59,345 nucleotides of DNA from Polysphondylium violaceum (GCA_000277445.1 AJWJ01000089.1:1-59345), one strand, 5' to 3'; positions 22,278-34,506 are shown, counted from the stretch's first letter. A program made the numbers and translations. Notes: generated by a model from the sequence alone, not told the origin.

Positions 22278-23403
22278 TATTCACATACTAAGTTTGCGTG
22301 TGTGTGAAATTTATTTGTCCTGTCATTCCCATCATCCATTGCAAAAAATAAATTACAAAAAATAAAAAAATTAAAAAAAAAAAACAATTAATTTTGACCT
22401 ATTTCCCTCTCCTATTGATATCTTGATATGGGAATTAAGTCGAAATACGTCTTGTAACGACCAACACAACAAATTCTATTACTATGTGTTCTTGAAACAT
22501 TCTCACAAGTGTGAGAAATAATCTTGCGCCCAATTCGTTTTTTCAAATTGTTTTATTATGCAACCCAACTCATTTTAAGAGGGCGCGTTTATAACACAAA
22601 AATGATTTTAACAGGGCGCAGGACCTTGTGCAGGGGACCACGTGAGGTCGCTTCGACAGATATTTTAATTTTGATCAATTTTTTTTAAAAAAAAATAATA
22701 GTTTATTTTTATTTTTTTTCCCACACAATTCGATCAAGTTTAAGTGGAGACAAAAAAGTTTTTTTAATTTTTTTTTTTTCTCCTCTCACACATCATATAT
22801 TAAAACACCAAAAACAGCAGATAGAAAAGACGATTAACAAAGGGTAGTAGTACAGATTCACGTACACCCAATTAGTATCCCCAAGGACTACTACTACCTA
22901 CCTTAACGCCTTACGCTCTTTTTCATTAATACAGTAATAATAATACCACACGCACACAAAGTCTTTTTCTCATTAATCAAGTAAATCAATACCAAAATAT
23001 TCAATTCAATACTAAATCAATCATTCAGTCAACGATTCAATTCAATCTTATCAGTAAAATACTACTAGTAGTAAAAGTCTTTTTCTTTTTTTCCTCATAC
23101 ACACACCACATAGCCCCTTTTTTATTGCCTTTGTGATTAATCACACCCCCACATTTTTTCATCCATTTCCATTATTGCAACCACACTCACACAGTGTTTT
23201 TAAATTTATTTTTATTATTTTTTTCTCTAACACTTATATAGTTTGTTAGTTTTGCTTAATATCTCTAGTGTGTGCATCTTATTCAATTAATTATTTGTTT
23301 TTATACTTTCGTTATTCAACAATACACATCAATCACTTTTAGTGAAAAAGCTTGTTATTTTATCCACACAATCACACGCACACTCTCTGCAGTTTATTCT
23401 TAA
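22278..23403. promoter_or_regulatory. long divergent promoter
   Basis: 1.1 kb between the MBL gene (minus) and the J-like/FN3 gene (plus). It contains GCGCCC/GGGCGC blocks near 22526, 22581 and 22614 in an otherwise AT-rich spacer, a GGGACCACGTGAGGTCGC stretch near 22636, and CACACA-rich sequence closer to the plus gene. No coding frame is seen. The plus gene seems to have a long leader or a large promoter. Confidence 0.45.
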
Positions 23404-23916
23404 ATGAATTTTAGTATCAATCAAACCACTTGTTCAATCATATCTACATCTTCATCTTTAACTACCACCGCTACGGTAAATAATATGAAAGATGTACAGT
23501 ATAAGTATAGTACAACAAGTTGGCGGGACTTGAGATATTTCCAGGTCTTGAATTTACATACTGATCTATCTTTTCACAAGTTGATGGATTCTTTATACTC
23601 TGTACAGCAGCAACAACAATCATCTACAAAAAGTAATGATCAAGAGTTGGAGTTGAATGAAAAGATATCAAATATCATTTTTCAAGCATGTTCTTTTGAA
23701 AATGATTTCAAAAAAGAAGAGTTAAAGGAAGCATACATTAATTTAACAGATCCAGAAAAGAGAAAGTTTTATTGGATAAATGGTTCTCCTTCTGAAATTT
23801 TAAATAACAATAGTAGTGCTCATAATAATAATAACAATTCAAATAATAGTTCATTAAATTTGGCAATTTATTCATTAAAAAATTCAAATAACAATAGTGG
23901 TAGTAATGATATTACA

Positions 23917-23976
<60 letters not shown>

Positions 23977-25977
23977 TTAACAAAATCAATTTTTTCACCA
24001 TATTTAAATAATAATACTGGTAAATCACCAGAACAATGTTCAAAGCCAACTATTGAAGAAATTATTCATGTTAAAAACTCTAAAACCATTCAATTGCTAT
24101 TAAACTGGAAATGTAATTCAAATGTTCAAGAGTATACTCTACTTATGAAATCTAAAGCAACAGATTCATATTCCATTATTTATAGGGGTCACAATAGTTT
24201 TTATACAACACCAGATTTAGAGATGGGTGTTTATAATTTCAAAGTAAAAGCTACAAATAGATATGGTATTGGTGAATTTAGTAAAGAGTTGGAGATTAAT
24301 GATTCTTTTTTTATTAAATTTTTAAAAACTATTCAAGTTGATAATAATAATGATAGCAATAACGAGAACAATAATATTAATAATAACAACAATTCAACAA
24401 TATTAAATAGTGATAATAGTATGAGTAATAGCAATACTACTAATAATAATCAAAATAATAAAAAGAAAAAGAATAATAATCAAAATAGTATTAAAAAATT
24501 ATTACAAGAGATATCAAGTTATTTAAATCAAATTGGAAAAATATCGACTCATTGTAATGTTGAAAAATGTGAAGAGATTCAAAGTCAATTACTTTATTTC
24601 CAATCAAGATATCAAAAGTTTCAATTAAAAGATCAAGACGATAGCGGCAGTAGTAGTGGCAGTGATCAAGAAAATGATAATAATAATTCTAATAATAATG
24701 ATCAAATAGAAATAGTTAAAAGATTAGATACAAGTTTAGATAATGTTAATCAACTTTTAGCATCTTATAGATTAATTAAAGAATGGAGAACACTTATTAA
24801 AACTTCAATTACCGAATTTACTCTCTCTAATAATGAATCTCAAGAAAAGATTAAACAAGTAGCCCAATCATTATCAAAAGATGATCTCTCTGATCAAGTA
24901 AAAACTATGATCTATCAAATTATTATTCAGTTTGCTAAAAAGAAACTAACAGATTCTTCCACAATCATAAAGTCTAGAGTATCAACTTTACTTGGTCTCT
25001 TTTCAGAAAGAAAAGACTTTTTTGGTTCAAATTGGTGTTTGGAAATGGATTCATTGTCCAAACAACTTTTAAATGACCCAAAGAAAAAGAAAAAAGTAAA
25101 CACTTCTTCTTCTACTGCTACAACTTCTGCTGTTGCTACTGTTAATACTTCTCCTCCTCCACCAAAGACAAAGCTACAAAAGAATCAAATTACAATTCAA
25201 TCTAAACCACCAAAATTGAAAATTAATACTACTCCACCTATAGATATTAATAATAATAATGATATCATTAAAAAACAAGTAGTTCAACAACAAAGTTCTC
25301 CTCCTAAACAACAGCTAAAACAATTTGTTCAACCACAACAAACACAACCACAAGAGGTTAGAGAAAAAATAGAGTTGGAATTAAATGGTTCATTGTCATC
25401 ATCTTTTGGATCATCGTATTCATCTTCACCTTCATCAAATTTCAACTATTCAAGTTTTTATCCCTCTTCACCCAACAATAGTATTAATATTACCTCGTCA
25501 CCCTCATCTAGAGCTCCTTCAACATCTCCTATAGAAGCACATTTAATAGTAACTCCACCTTCACCCAAACAAAACAATAACAACAGCAATGGATTTACTT
25601 ATGACAACAGTAGTAGTATTAGTAGTGGTAGTGGTAGTAGTGGTAATTATAGTCAAATGGAATCAAATGATTGCTTTAATTATCAATTCCAAGGTTTCCT
25701 AACACCTTTGTTATCAAATCTTAACCAAAATGTAAATTTCACTTCTTCAACATCATCAAACATGTATATCAGTCAAACTTCTCATTTAAACAACACAAAT
25801 AGCGATAACTATAGTCACCATCATCAACAACAAACCTTTTTCCAAGATGAATCTATTTTACAATTTGACTTTTTCAACAACTATAATCCAAATCATTATT
25901 TCAATAGTAATGCACAAAGTCAACCTTTGGAAATACCCACTTTTTCTTATGGTAGTAATAGTAGTTATCCTTTATAA
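23404..25977 (+). CDS. large Asn/Ser-rich protein with J-like and FN3 domains
   Basis: Single exon, 857 residues. Residues 38-124 look like a divergent J domain (WRDLRYFQVLNL at the start, AYINLTDPEKRKFYW at the end) but lack an HPD motif. An Asn run follows, then a fibronectin type III domain at about 215-300 (NVQEYTLLMKS, GVYNFKVKATNRYGIGEFS). Further on are helical stretches, a basic Lys cluster near residue 560 (DPKKKKKVN), and Pro, Gln, Asn and Ser low-complexity regions. The C-terminus is Asn/Ser/Gln-rich, as in many dictyostelid regulatory proteins. I do not recognise an ortholog. A nuclear or scaffold role is possible but not shown. Confidence 0.8.
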
Positions 25978-26264
25978 CAATAAATAATAATTTTACTAAT
26001 CAACATGACGATGATGACTAGAAATCTAATATCTATCTATTATACATACATCTTTTGAAATTGATTGTATTATTATTTAATACAAAACAAATAAAAAGGA
26101 GATAAAACAATTTAAATTTTCACATACAAATTTTATTGATTTCTCGATTGTATCTTTTTATGGAAGGATGAAATAATTATCTAGCATGTCATTTTAACAG
26201 CTCTGATAGGAAAAAGAGATGATAGCTTTGTTATGCGAGGGATTGATAGTAAATACAAAATCTT

Positions 26265-26680
26265 TTATTTTTTCAACTTTTGGGTTGGTGTAGCGGCAAG
26301 TTCATAAACCTCTACCAGATTTCCTATATCTACAATTTCATTGCCCCTCTTTCTGGTTATTATATTATTTTCAACAGTGATAACATCAGAAGGTCTAACA
26401 TGAAATGACTGATTTGAGGGATCTGTTTTTGAGCCATTATTCCCGATGCAGAGGACGAAGCCACGACTATCCACTCTATCCCATTCTTCTTTTCTCGTTG
26501 GGTTGTTGGTATCTGGTGCTTTTATTTCAAATGGACTGCAGAATATTAATATTTCCATTTTCAATTTTAAAATGAATTAGCCTATACTTACTCTGTGTTT
26601 CCTGAAGAACTATTCCAAAGGTTAATTGATACCCATATTGATCTATCATAGTTTAATTTGTTGTAAACAGTGACCACCAT
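26265..26680 (-). CDS. small beta-rich protein, copy 1 of a divergent pair
   Basis: Exons 26592-26680 and 26265-26535 (56 nt intron, phase 2), 119 residues. The pattern is VYNKLNYDRSIWVSINLW, then EEWDRVDSRGFVLCIGN, and a Lys-rich tail. The gene at 27425 has the same layout on the opposite strand. There is no signal peptide, so it is probably cytosolic. The alternating hydrophobic strands with W-x-R-x-D-x-RGF suggest a small beta sandwich, loosely like small fungal lectin or aegerolysin-type proteins, but I cannot assign a family. Confidence 0.72.
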
Positions 26681-27424
26681 ATTTTTTTTTGTTTGGAAGA
26701 ATGTTGAAGAATAATGAAAATCAAAAAATTGGGGTTTTTATAGACAAGTTTTTTCATTCATTTTGGTTTTTGATAAAGTCAACAAAGGTTACACGAAATT
26801 GTTTCAGAATGGGAATAGGTTACTATTAAAGCCAAATGTTTGATGTGATTGACGTGTGGGTAAAAAACGAAAAAAGAAAAAAATAAATCTGGTTTACAAG
26901 GGATTATTTGAAAAAAACGATAAAACCTTAAACATTTTCCCCTTTTGTCACAAGATTTTTTTGTTTTTATATTTTTTTGATAAAATATTCCTCGAAATCT
27001 AAACCACTGGTTTGTTTAGTCAAAAAATGACAGGAGCGACAGATTGAGAACGAGTGGATATTTTTTATTTATTCAGCCTCCAATCACTTTTTCTTTTTGG
27101 AATTCAACTTTCTTACTTTAAACAAGTTTGGTTTTTTTAAAATGGCAGTGGTGTATCATATGAACATTATATCTCAAAAAATCTGCCTTTTTATCGTTTT
27201 AAATTCGCTGAAAGCCAATGTGGGTGGACTTATTGATGTCGACGCAAAATTTATAATGATGGTCTAAATCTTTTTGCTTTTCTATAGGCACCTTCTTTCA
27301 GATTTATTATTATAATGATTTTCAATGTCCAAAAAGTATCTTTTTTTTTTTTAATATCAAGAAGCAAACTATAAATACTTATTTAAATTTAAAAACATTG
27401 TATTATCTTTTCTTATCGAACAAA
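26681..27424. promoter_or_regulatory. shared spacer of the divergent small-protein pair
   Basis: 744 bp between head-to-head paralogs. AT-rich with T runs; I see no further gene. The arrangement suggests an inverted duplication with a common regulatory region. Confidence 0.4.
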
Positions 27425-27851
27425 ATGATTTACTTTTACAATCAAGTCACTGCAAATAGAGCCTTTTATGTCTCTGTAAATAAGTGGGGTGATGCAGGTG
27501 AGACCACGTATGTATACAAGCCAGTAATTGTTGAATTTTTTTTAACACAAATGTTTTTTAAGACCTTATAAAGTAAATAGAAATACAAGTGAAACATGGG
27601 ACAGATCTGATACACGTGGGTTTATTGTAAATATTGGAAATACTAGTGATGTTGATGATGTTTCCAATAAGGCTTTTTTAGTTTTCGATGGAAGTACTGT
27701 TTTTACAAAGAATAATGGTATTTATTTTTATAATATAAAAAGTAATTCACTTACAATACTAATAATATTTTTGAACAAAATAGGAATTTTCTTAACAAGT
27801 GGTGGAATCACTCAGAAACTCATGGATTTACCACCTGTATCAACACAATAA
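27425..27851 (+). CDS. small beta-rich protein, copy 2 of a divergent pair
   Basis: Three exons, 27425-27507, 27563-27717 and 27784-27851, 101 residues. It begins MIYFYNQVTANRAFYVSVNKW and contains ETWDRSDTRGFIVNIGN, matching the partner gene's YDRSIWVSINLW and EEWDRVDSRGFVLCIGN. The second intron is absent from the partner. The C-termini differ (this copy ends LPPVSTQ, without the Lys tail). Function is unknown. Not visible to simple ORF calling because the exons are short. Confidence 0.7.
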
Positions 27852-28120
27852 TAAAATTATTTTTTGTTTATATTTAATTTAAACCTCTACATTGCCTATT
27901 TAAAAATAATAAAATTTGTTTGGGTATGGGTTTAAATTAAATATAAACAAAGTCAAAGAAAAACATAGATTTTTGAAAATTCCTTGTTCTTCAGGACAAG
28001 ATTTTTGCAAAAAAAAAAAAAGACGATCAAATCATTCTCTTGAGCGACACACGAAGTTTGTTTACTGTAATTTTTTTTGTACAAGGAGAAAAAACAGAGT
28101 GGATTAATAATCATCTTTTA

Positions 28121-28805
28121 TTAGAGTATCGTGCAAAATGAGGAGGGCGGGGATGGAGGGAATGAAGAGGGGTCATTTATCTTTTTAAAAAACAGAGATT
28201 TAGCAATTTCGTCAAATGATTGATAAACGTTGATATTATCTTTTGCAGAAACTTCAATGTATTTTGCTGCATTGTCTTGTGCAAGTTGATTTGCTTCATC
28301 TCTATTGATTACTCTATGACTTTCTAGATCACTTTTATTGCCAACAATATATAGTTCTCGATATTGATTCGGTTCATCATGCGGTATCCTTGTTATTTCT
28401 TCTTTTACATAGTTAAAAGAATCTCTATTAGTGATATCAAAGACTATAAAAGATGCATTTACATATTCTATGTTTATTAATGAATTAATATAAATATATA
28501 TATATATAAAGTAATTGCATTAACGGTAATGATAATCATTTATTATACATACTAAAGAAATCAGGCGGGATGAAACCAAATCTTTCACCAGTATATTTAT
28601 CCCATACTTGTAGAAACAATGTTTTATTTGGATCTATATCTTGTATAAATCTTGTTCTATAGTCTGCAGGGATTGTTGCTGTGTAATATAAATGTTCAGA
28701 GTATTTGTTTTCTATATATCTTCTTATGATACTCGTTTTTCCTGATTTTGATGCACCAAGGAATATAAACTTTAGATATACTCTTTCTTTTTCTCTCTCT
28801 TGCAT
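28121..28805 (-). CDS. Rab-like GTPase array member A (CTIL end)
   Basis: Exons 28553-28805 and 28121-28467, phase 1, 199 residues. G1 is GASKSGKT, switch II WDKYTGERFG, G4 NKSD, G5 SAKD. It ends CTIL, the only CaaX box of the array with a C-terminal Leu, which predicts geranylgeranylation rather than farnesylation. It is the 3'-most member of the minus-strand array. G2 is poorly conserved (TATIPADYR). It appears intact. Confidence 0.82.
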
Positions 28806-29047
28806 ATTGTATGTATTAGTTTAAAATAATAATAGGGTGTAAACAGAGATGTAATCTTCAATAGATATGCGTTTAATAAAATAAAAAAAAAAAATAGAAA
28901 TGTTTTCAGAGAATAACAAATAATCAATATTTATTTGATTGGAAAGAATGCGGATAGGATCTTCAGACAATTTTAGTTTTATGATTTTTCAAGCTTGAAA
29001 AGATTGTTGTAGAGGCTGCTTTGTATATAATTAATATGAGTTTGTTG

Positions 29048-29732
29048 TTATTGAATTATACAGTCAGATTTTGTGATTGGTGTTGGTGTGGAGGTGTTTG
29101 TCGGAGTGGTAGATGTTGCAATAGAAGGTTGAGACTCGGAGAATTCATTTATCTTTTTAAAAAATATAGATTTTACAATATTATCAAATGATTGGTGAAC
29201 ATTTATATTCTCTTTTGCAGAGATTTCAAAGTATTTAGCTGTATATTTTTGTGCAAACTCTATTGCTTCTTCTCTACTTATTATTCTCTTTGTTTCCAAA
29301 TCAATCTTTGTGCCAACAATATAAAGTTCTATATCATGTAGAGGTGGTATCTGTTGTATTTCTTGTTCTACAAAATCAAATGATTCTCTATTGGTAACAT
29401 CAAAGAAAACAAAAATAGCATTTGCATCTCCTATTTGTTTTGTTTTGGATATGTATTAGTAAAAAGTATGATGAATACTCTAAAATGATTTAAATCATAC
29501 TAAATAAAATGAGAGGGTAAATATCTGTACGAGAACCACGATGTGTTTTCTTGTCCCACACTTGTAATATCATGTTTGGATCTAGATTATTAAAACGTTT
29601 TATTCTGAAATCTATACCAACATGAACCGAGTAATGATCAGAGTAATGATCCTCGCAATATCTTGTTGAGGCACTTGTTTTTCCTGATCCCCATTGTCCA
29701 AAAAATATAAATCGCAATAAAACTGGGTCCAT
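29048..29732 (-). CDS. Rab-like GTPase array member B (CIIQ end)
   Basis: Exons 29501-29732 and 29048-29430, 204 residues. G1 is GQWGSGKT, followed by VGIDFRIK, then WDKKTHRGSR where WDTAGQERF should be; G4 is TKID, G5 SAKE, tail CIIQ. A Thr/Pro-rich linker precedes the CaaX box. Switch II is the most divergent of the array and ends in LILF instead of AYY. Frames join cleanly, so it is probably expressed. Its nucleotide chemistry is uncertain. Confidence 0.8.
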
Positions 29733-30027
29733 TTACATCTAATTATATATTATATGTATATCTGTATTGTTTCATATTGTAAGCCACTAAGTCCATTCTT
29801 GAAATTTTAATTAAAATTTAATTTCTTTTTTTTTTTTTTAGTTGATTCCATCTATGAATAAATGGAATGTTTGGCACAACAGAAATGAGGATTTGAATGT
29901 TTCTTGATAAGATAAACACACTGCGTGGTATCAATGAGCAGGTATTTGATTCTCTTATAAACACAAGTGTTGTTGATGAGTTTTGTCTATTGTGATTAAA
30001 AGTACAATGTAAATGTATATAGAATAT

Positions 30028-30744
30028 TTATTGAACTATACAAAATGGTTGAGGAGGAGGAGGTTCAATACAAGGAATTTCTTTTCTTGGAACATCTGGA
30101 TAAGTTTTCTTTTTATCAAACAAAGCCAAGGCAACTTCATCAAACATTTGTTGAATGTTTAGATTATCTTTGGCAGAGACCTCATAGTATTGTGCTGCAT
30201 ATTCCTGTGCGAGTTTAAGTCCTTCCTCTCTACTGATGACTCGTTGAGTCTCTAAATCAATCTTGCTGCCGACAATATACAACTCTTGCTCATATTCGTC
30301 ATGTGGAATGCTTGCAATTTCATGTTTAGCAAACTCAAACGACTCTCTATTGGTAACATCAAAGAATATAAAAATAGCACTTGCATTTCCTATTGCCTGA
30401 TCGATTAGTCTCTTTTTACCAACACACACAATATATCGATAGATAGACAGACAGATAGATAGATGTAGGGTGTATACATACGATAATAAGATGGAGGGGC
30501 TCCTGTTTTACCCCTATATTCCCAACCTCTATATTTATCCCACACCTGCAAAATTAATGTATAATGTGGGTCGTCAAACTGTTTGACCCTGAGATCTGTT
30601 CCAATTGTAGATTGATAAGTGGGCATAAACTCTTGACCGGAAAATCTTAATAAAACATTTGATTTTCCTGTGCCTCTTTGACCGAGAAATATAAACTTTA
30701 AGAGGATTTCTTTTTTTTTCTTGATTAGTATCACTATCTGCCAT
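30028..30744 (-). pseudogene. Rab-like GTPase array member C, frameshift in start region
   Basis: Exon 1 is 30482-30744 and exon 2 30028-30389. The expected start MADSDTNQEKK is present at 30744, but a run of nine A (plus-strand T run 30711-30719) puts it one base out of frame with EILLKFIFLGQRGTGKSN. Eight A would restore the family reading. Downstream everything is intact: WDKYRGWEYRG, SKID, SAKD, tail CIVQ. The first in-frame ATG after the run lies beyond the P-loop. It is either a recent pseudogene or a homopolymer error in the assembly. Confidence 0.72.
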
Positions 30745-31012
30745 CTTACATGCTATAAACGATTTATTGTAAATATATTATCTTTGTGCACTATTGTCAT
30801 ATCCCTCTATTTATCACAACAAATGTTGTGTGTGAAGAAATATGAAATATGGGAAAAATTAATTAATTTTACAAATTTTATTCATTGAAATAGGATCTAT
30901 GAAAGATCCACACATGTGGGTATTGATGAGTATGCATTTAGTATTTCTTGAATTATTTTTAGAAATATAAACAAATACTGGGAAGAATATATATACAAAC
31001 TAGAAGTGTAAT

Positions 31013-31718
31013 TTATTGAATGATACAAGATGATTTTGGAGGTGGAGCACTCGGGGTAGGTTTTGGTTTAATGATTGCAAAATTTGGATCGTCGATCTTT
31101 TTGTAAAACAAGGCTTTACCAACTTCATCAAACATTTGATGAACATTGATGTTTTCTTTGGCAGAGATTTCATAGTATTGTGCTGCATTGTCTTGTGCAA
31201 ATTCAATTGCTTCCTCTCTACTGATTACTCTTTTACTCTCCAAATCAATTTTGTTACCAACAATATACACTTCATGTATAAATTCATTGGTATGTGGAAT
31301 ACCTTTTAATTCTTCTTTTGCAGAATTAAATGATTGCCTATCGGTCACATCAAAGAAAACAAATACAGCACTTGCATTTCCTATTTACATTTGCATTGAA
31401 TATGAATCATTCGTGTTACTATTGATTGGTAATCAACAAGATTATATACCATTACATACTATAATAAGCCTGAGGTGTAAATCTTTTACTATTTGTAGAT
31501 TTATCCCATATTTGCAGACAAAGTCTATAATTTGGATCAAGATCATCGATATATTTGTACTTAAAATCTATTCCATCGTTATTGATATCTTGTTCTTCAA
31601 AGGTATTTTCAGCATATCTTATTAAAGTTTTAGTTTTTCCTGATCCGCTTCCACCGCGAAATAAAAACTTTATCATTACTCTTTCTAAATCTTGTTGAGG
31701 AGTATTATTTTTTGCCAT
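31013..31718 (-). CDS. Rab-like GTPase array member D (CIIQ end)
   Basis: Exons 31460-31718 and 31013-31380, 208 residues. G1 is GGSGSGKT. The G2 loop is degenerate (NNDGIDFKYK, no Thr). Switch II reads WDKSTNSKRF, G4 NKID, G5 SAKE, tail SSCIIQ after a Pro-rich linker. Exon 2 is nearly identical to those of members G and H, while exon 1 differs more. So the two exons have different histories, or exon 2 is being homogenised. It appears intact. Confidence 0.82.
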
Positions 31719-31953
31719 AACATTGAGGTTAAAGTATTTGTCTGAATATGATTATTACGTTCGTCTTTCAATTAAATATGAATGAATGTTTTAAAAATTT
31801 GAAAAATTTTATCGTGTTTCATTCAACAAAAATAAATCTGCGAAAATAGATACATAATGAGAATGAGATAGAGAGTGTTGATGGACGAAACACTTGTTAA
31901 ATTATTTTGATTGAAAAAAAATACTATGACGACTCTTTATACATTAAATCTTG

Positions 31954-32388
31954 TTATTGGTTTCTACAACGATTTGATTTTGTTTGGTTAGGTTGTGATA
32001 TATCTCTCTGATGCTGGAGTTTATAGAAACAATGTATAGCTATATTATCAAATGTAGTAGTAATATGATTACTGACATCATCTTTTGCAGAGACTTCAAA
32101 ATATTGTGCGCCAATTTCATTTGCAAAAGTGGTGGCCTCTTCTTTACTTATTACTCTTTTTAATTCTAAATCTATTTTATTTCCTATTAAATAAAGTTCT
32201 TGAGAAAGGTGGCTTGAAAATGGTATTACTTTTAATATTAAAGGTAATTCTTCAAATGATTCTCTCCTAGTAATGTCAAATACTATAAAAATAGCCGATG
32301 CTTGATCTGATTATAATCATACAGTTAATATTGCAACAAATAATGTTGATGAAAAAAAGAATACAAACTATAATAGGCTGCAGGTGTT
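31954..32388 (-). pseudogene. Rab-like GTPase array member E, exon 2 with only a stub of exon 1
   Basis: A complete exon 2 is readable at 31954-32306 (FDITRRESF, GNKIDLELKR, VSAKD), ending CRNQ, an odd CaaX variant. Upstream only the last 15 or so bases of exon 1 (encoding PAAYY) and its donor remain, up to about 32388. There the sequence changes abruptly into the middle of exon 2 of member F. P-loop and switches are gone, so no working GTPase can come from this copy alone. Confidence 0.75.
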
Positions 32389-32869
32389 TTTGTTACCGAC
32401 AATATACACTTCTTGTATACATTCACTGGTATGTGGAATACCTTTTAATTCTTCTTTTACATAATTAAATGATTCTCTGTCGGTGACATCAAACAATACA
32501 AAAATAGCACTTCCATGTCCTATTACGTAATATATACATTGAATTGAATTCATTTGTGGCACTATTAATATTAAGAGTAGTCAATGATTTTATCATTCTA
32601 TACATACTCAAATAAGCCTGAGCTGTTGGTCCAAATCTTTCACCACCTCTGTATTTATCCCATAATTGCAAACATAGTCTATACTTTGTATCAAGATCAT
32701 CGATATATTTGAGTCTAAACTCTATTCCAATATATTCCTCTTCAAATATATTTTCAGCATATCTTAATAAAGTTTTTGATTTTCCCGATCCGTTTGCACC
32801 GAGTGTTAAAAACTTTAAGATTACTCTTTCTTTTTCATGAGTAGTAGGAACAGTATTATTATTTGCCAT
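32389..32869 (-). pseudogene. Rab-like GTPase array member F, cut in exon 2
   Basis: Exon 1 (32608-32869) is intact: MANNNTVPTTHEKERV, G1 GANGSGKS, WDKYRGGERF. Exon 2 starts at 32519 (HGSAIFVLFDVTDRESF) and runs as far as the G4 Asn-Lys (VGNK). It then breaks at about 32388 into the exon-1 end of member E. The Asp of NKxD, G5 and the CaaX box are lost. F and E together look like the product of one deletion between neighbouring copies. Confidence 0.75.
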
Positions 32870-33194
32870 TATTTTGATTCAAGTCTATATTATTATCTGT
32901 ATATGTATGATTATTACATTCCTATTTATGTCTGAAATTGAATTGTTTGCAAATAATTATCAAAAAAAATTGATAATATTTAATTGAAAAAAAATCGAGG
33001 AAAAAAGATATATTCAAAAAGATATGAGGATGTGTTTAAAATGAATTAGGTGAAGCTATTTAGCTAAAATAGAGTTGTTGAATTATTTAGATTAAATAAA
33101 TCTAGCGAGTATAATACTATTTAATATTTTTAAATACTCCACAAAATGAAAAAGGCACATATCTTGATGAAAAGTTAAAATGTAAAAAGAGTAT
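32870..33194. promoter_or_regulatory. conserved spacer/promoter of the GTPase array
   Basis: The sequence upstream of member F (AAGTCTATATTATT, GTTTGCAAATAATT, then a TTTAATTGAAAAAAAATC block and AATGAATTAGGTGAAGCTAT) recurs in similar order upstream of member G at 33900-34140 and in part upstream of H, I and J. This shows the duplicated unit included the promoter. No gene is seen. Confidence 0.55.
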
Positions 33195-33899
33195 TTATTG
33201 AATGATACAATATGATTTTGGGGGTGGAGCACTCGGGGTTGGTTTTGCATTGCTAAAATCTGGATCATTGATCTTTTTATAAAACAAAGCTTTTCCAACT
33301 TCATCAAACATTTGATGGACATCGATGTTTTCTTTGGCAGAGATTTCATAGTATTGTGCTGCATTGTCTTGTGCAAATTGAATTGCTTCTTCTCTACTGA
33401 TTACTCTTTTACTCTCCAAGTCAATTTTGTTACCGACAATATACACTTCATGTATACATTCACTGGTATGTGGAATACCTTTTAATTCTTCTTTTGCATA
33501 ATTAAATGATTCCCTATCAGTGACATCAAACAATACAAAAATTGCACTTGCATTTCCTACATTGAATTGTGTATGAATTCATTAGTGTTATTATAATTGG
33601 TCGCCAACAATGATGATTATATATCATTCTATACATACTATAATATGTCTGAGGTGTTGATCTAAATCTTTCACAACCTCTATATCTATCCCATATTTGC
33701 AAAGTTAGTCCATACTTTGGGTCAAGATAATCGATATATTTGGTTCTAAAATCTACTCCATTAGTGGTGATATGATTTTCAAATATATTATCAACATATC
33801 TTAATAAAGTTTTTGATTTCCTGATTGGCTTCCACCAAGTATTAAAAACTTTAGGAATATTCCTCTTTCTTTTCCCTGAGTATTATTATTATTTGCCAT
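33195..33899 (-). pseudogene. Rab-like GTPase array member G, frameshift in the P-loop
   Basis: Exon 2 (33195-33556) is intact with FDVTDRESF, GNKIDLESKR, SAKE and a CIIQ end. Exon 1 (33639-33899) begins MANNNNTQGKERG and reaches GGSQSG. There one A is missing from the codon run for the P-loop Lys (plus strand about 33816-33820), so the frame stops shortly after. Exon 1 length is one base short of the phase needed. It is either a pseudogene or a one-base sequence error at a short A run. Confidence 0.75.
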
Positions 33900-34082
33900 A
33901 ACTTTAATTTAAGTCTATATTATTTTCTGTATATGATGAAGGTTGGTAAAAATTGAAATGTTTGCAAAAAATTTTATGAAAAAATTTAATAGTGTTGCAT
34001 TGAAAATAAATCTAGGAAAATAGAATCCTCATATCTTTTTGAATATTCATTCTCATGTTTAAAATGAACTAAGTGAAACTAT

Positions 34083-34420
34083 TTAGCTTAATATAGTGTT
34101 TCTTTGAATTATTTTGATTAAATAAACATAAAGGGTAATACTGACTAGACCTTGTCTAATCTTTGGTGGTGTTGGTGTCTTTGAATAATAATCATCTTTA
34201 TCTAATACTGTTACATGTGATTTATAACTCTTGTAATCTAAAGAAAAACATACTGATTTAATAGATGAAGGTATTAATATCTTTAACGAGCTTGGTAAGG
34301 GATCATATTCATCTTGTTTTGTTACCAGTAGGTCCTGATCTCCATCATTTTGATCTATTTTGTTTTTTAATGGATGAGTGATATTACTATCTATTTCTGT
34401 TTCATCCTCTTGATCATATT
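34083..34420 (-). pseudogene. FNIP/LRR-like coding relic
   Basis: An open minus-strand frame of about 110 codons has no usable ATG. It holds an acidic stretch (QEDETEIDSNITHP) followed by LPSSLKILIPSSIKSVCF, which is the spacing of dictyostelid FNIP-type repeats (LPxSLxxLxIPxSIxSL), and ends near KIRQGLVSI. A related short piece (TRPKIREDN) lies at about 35262-35320. Probably the tail of a decayed FNIP-family gene. Confidence 0.45.
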
Positions 34421-34506
34421 GAATTCTTTATCTGCATTTCTTTCTGTATCTATTTCTTCCTCTTCTTTTTTTTAATATTCTTTAACTATTTAAAGATATT
34501 TATTTC

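Noticed and set aside
23920-23980. AAT repeat as an independent satellite
   Set aside because: It encodes the Asn tract of the J-like/FN3 protein and stays in frame.
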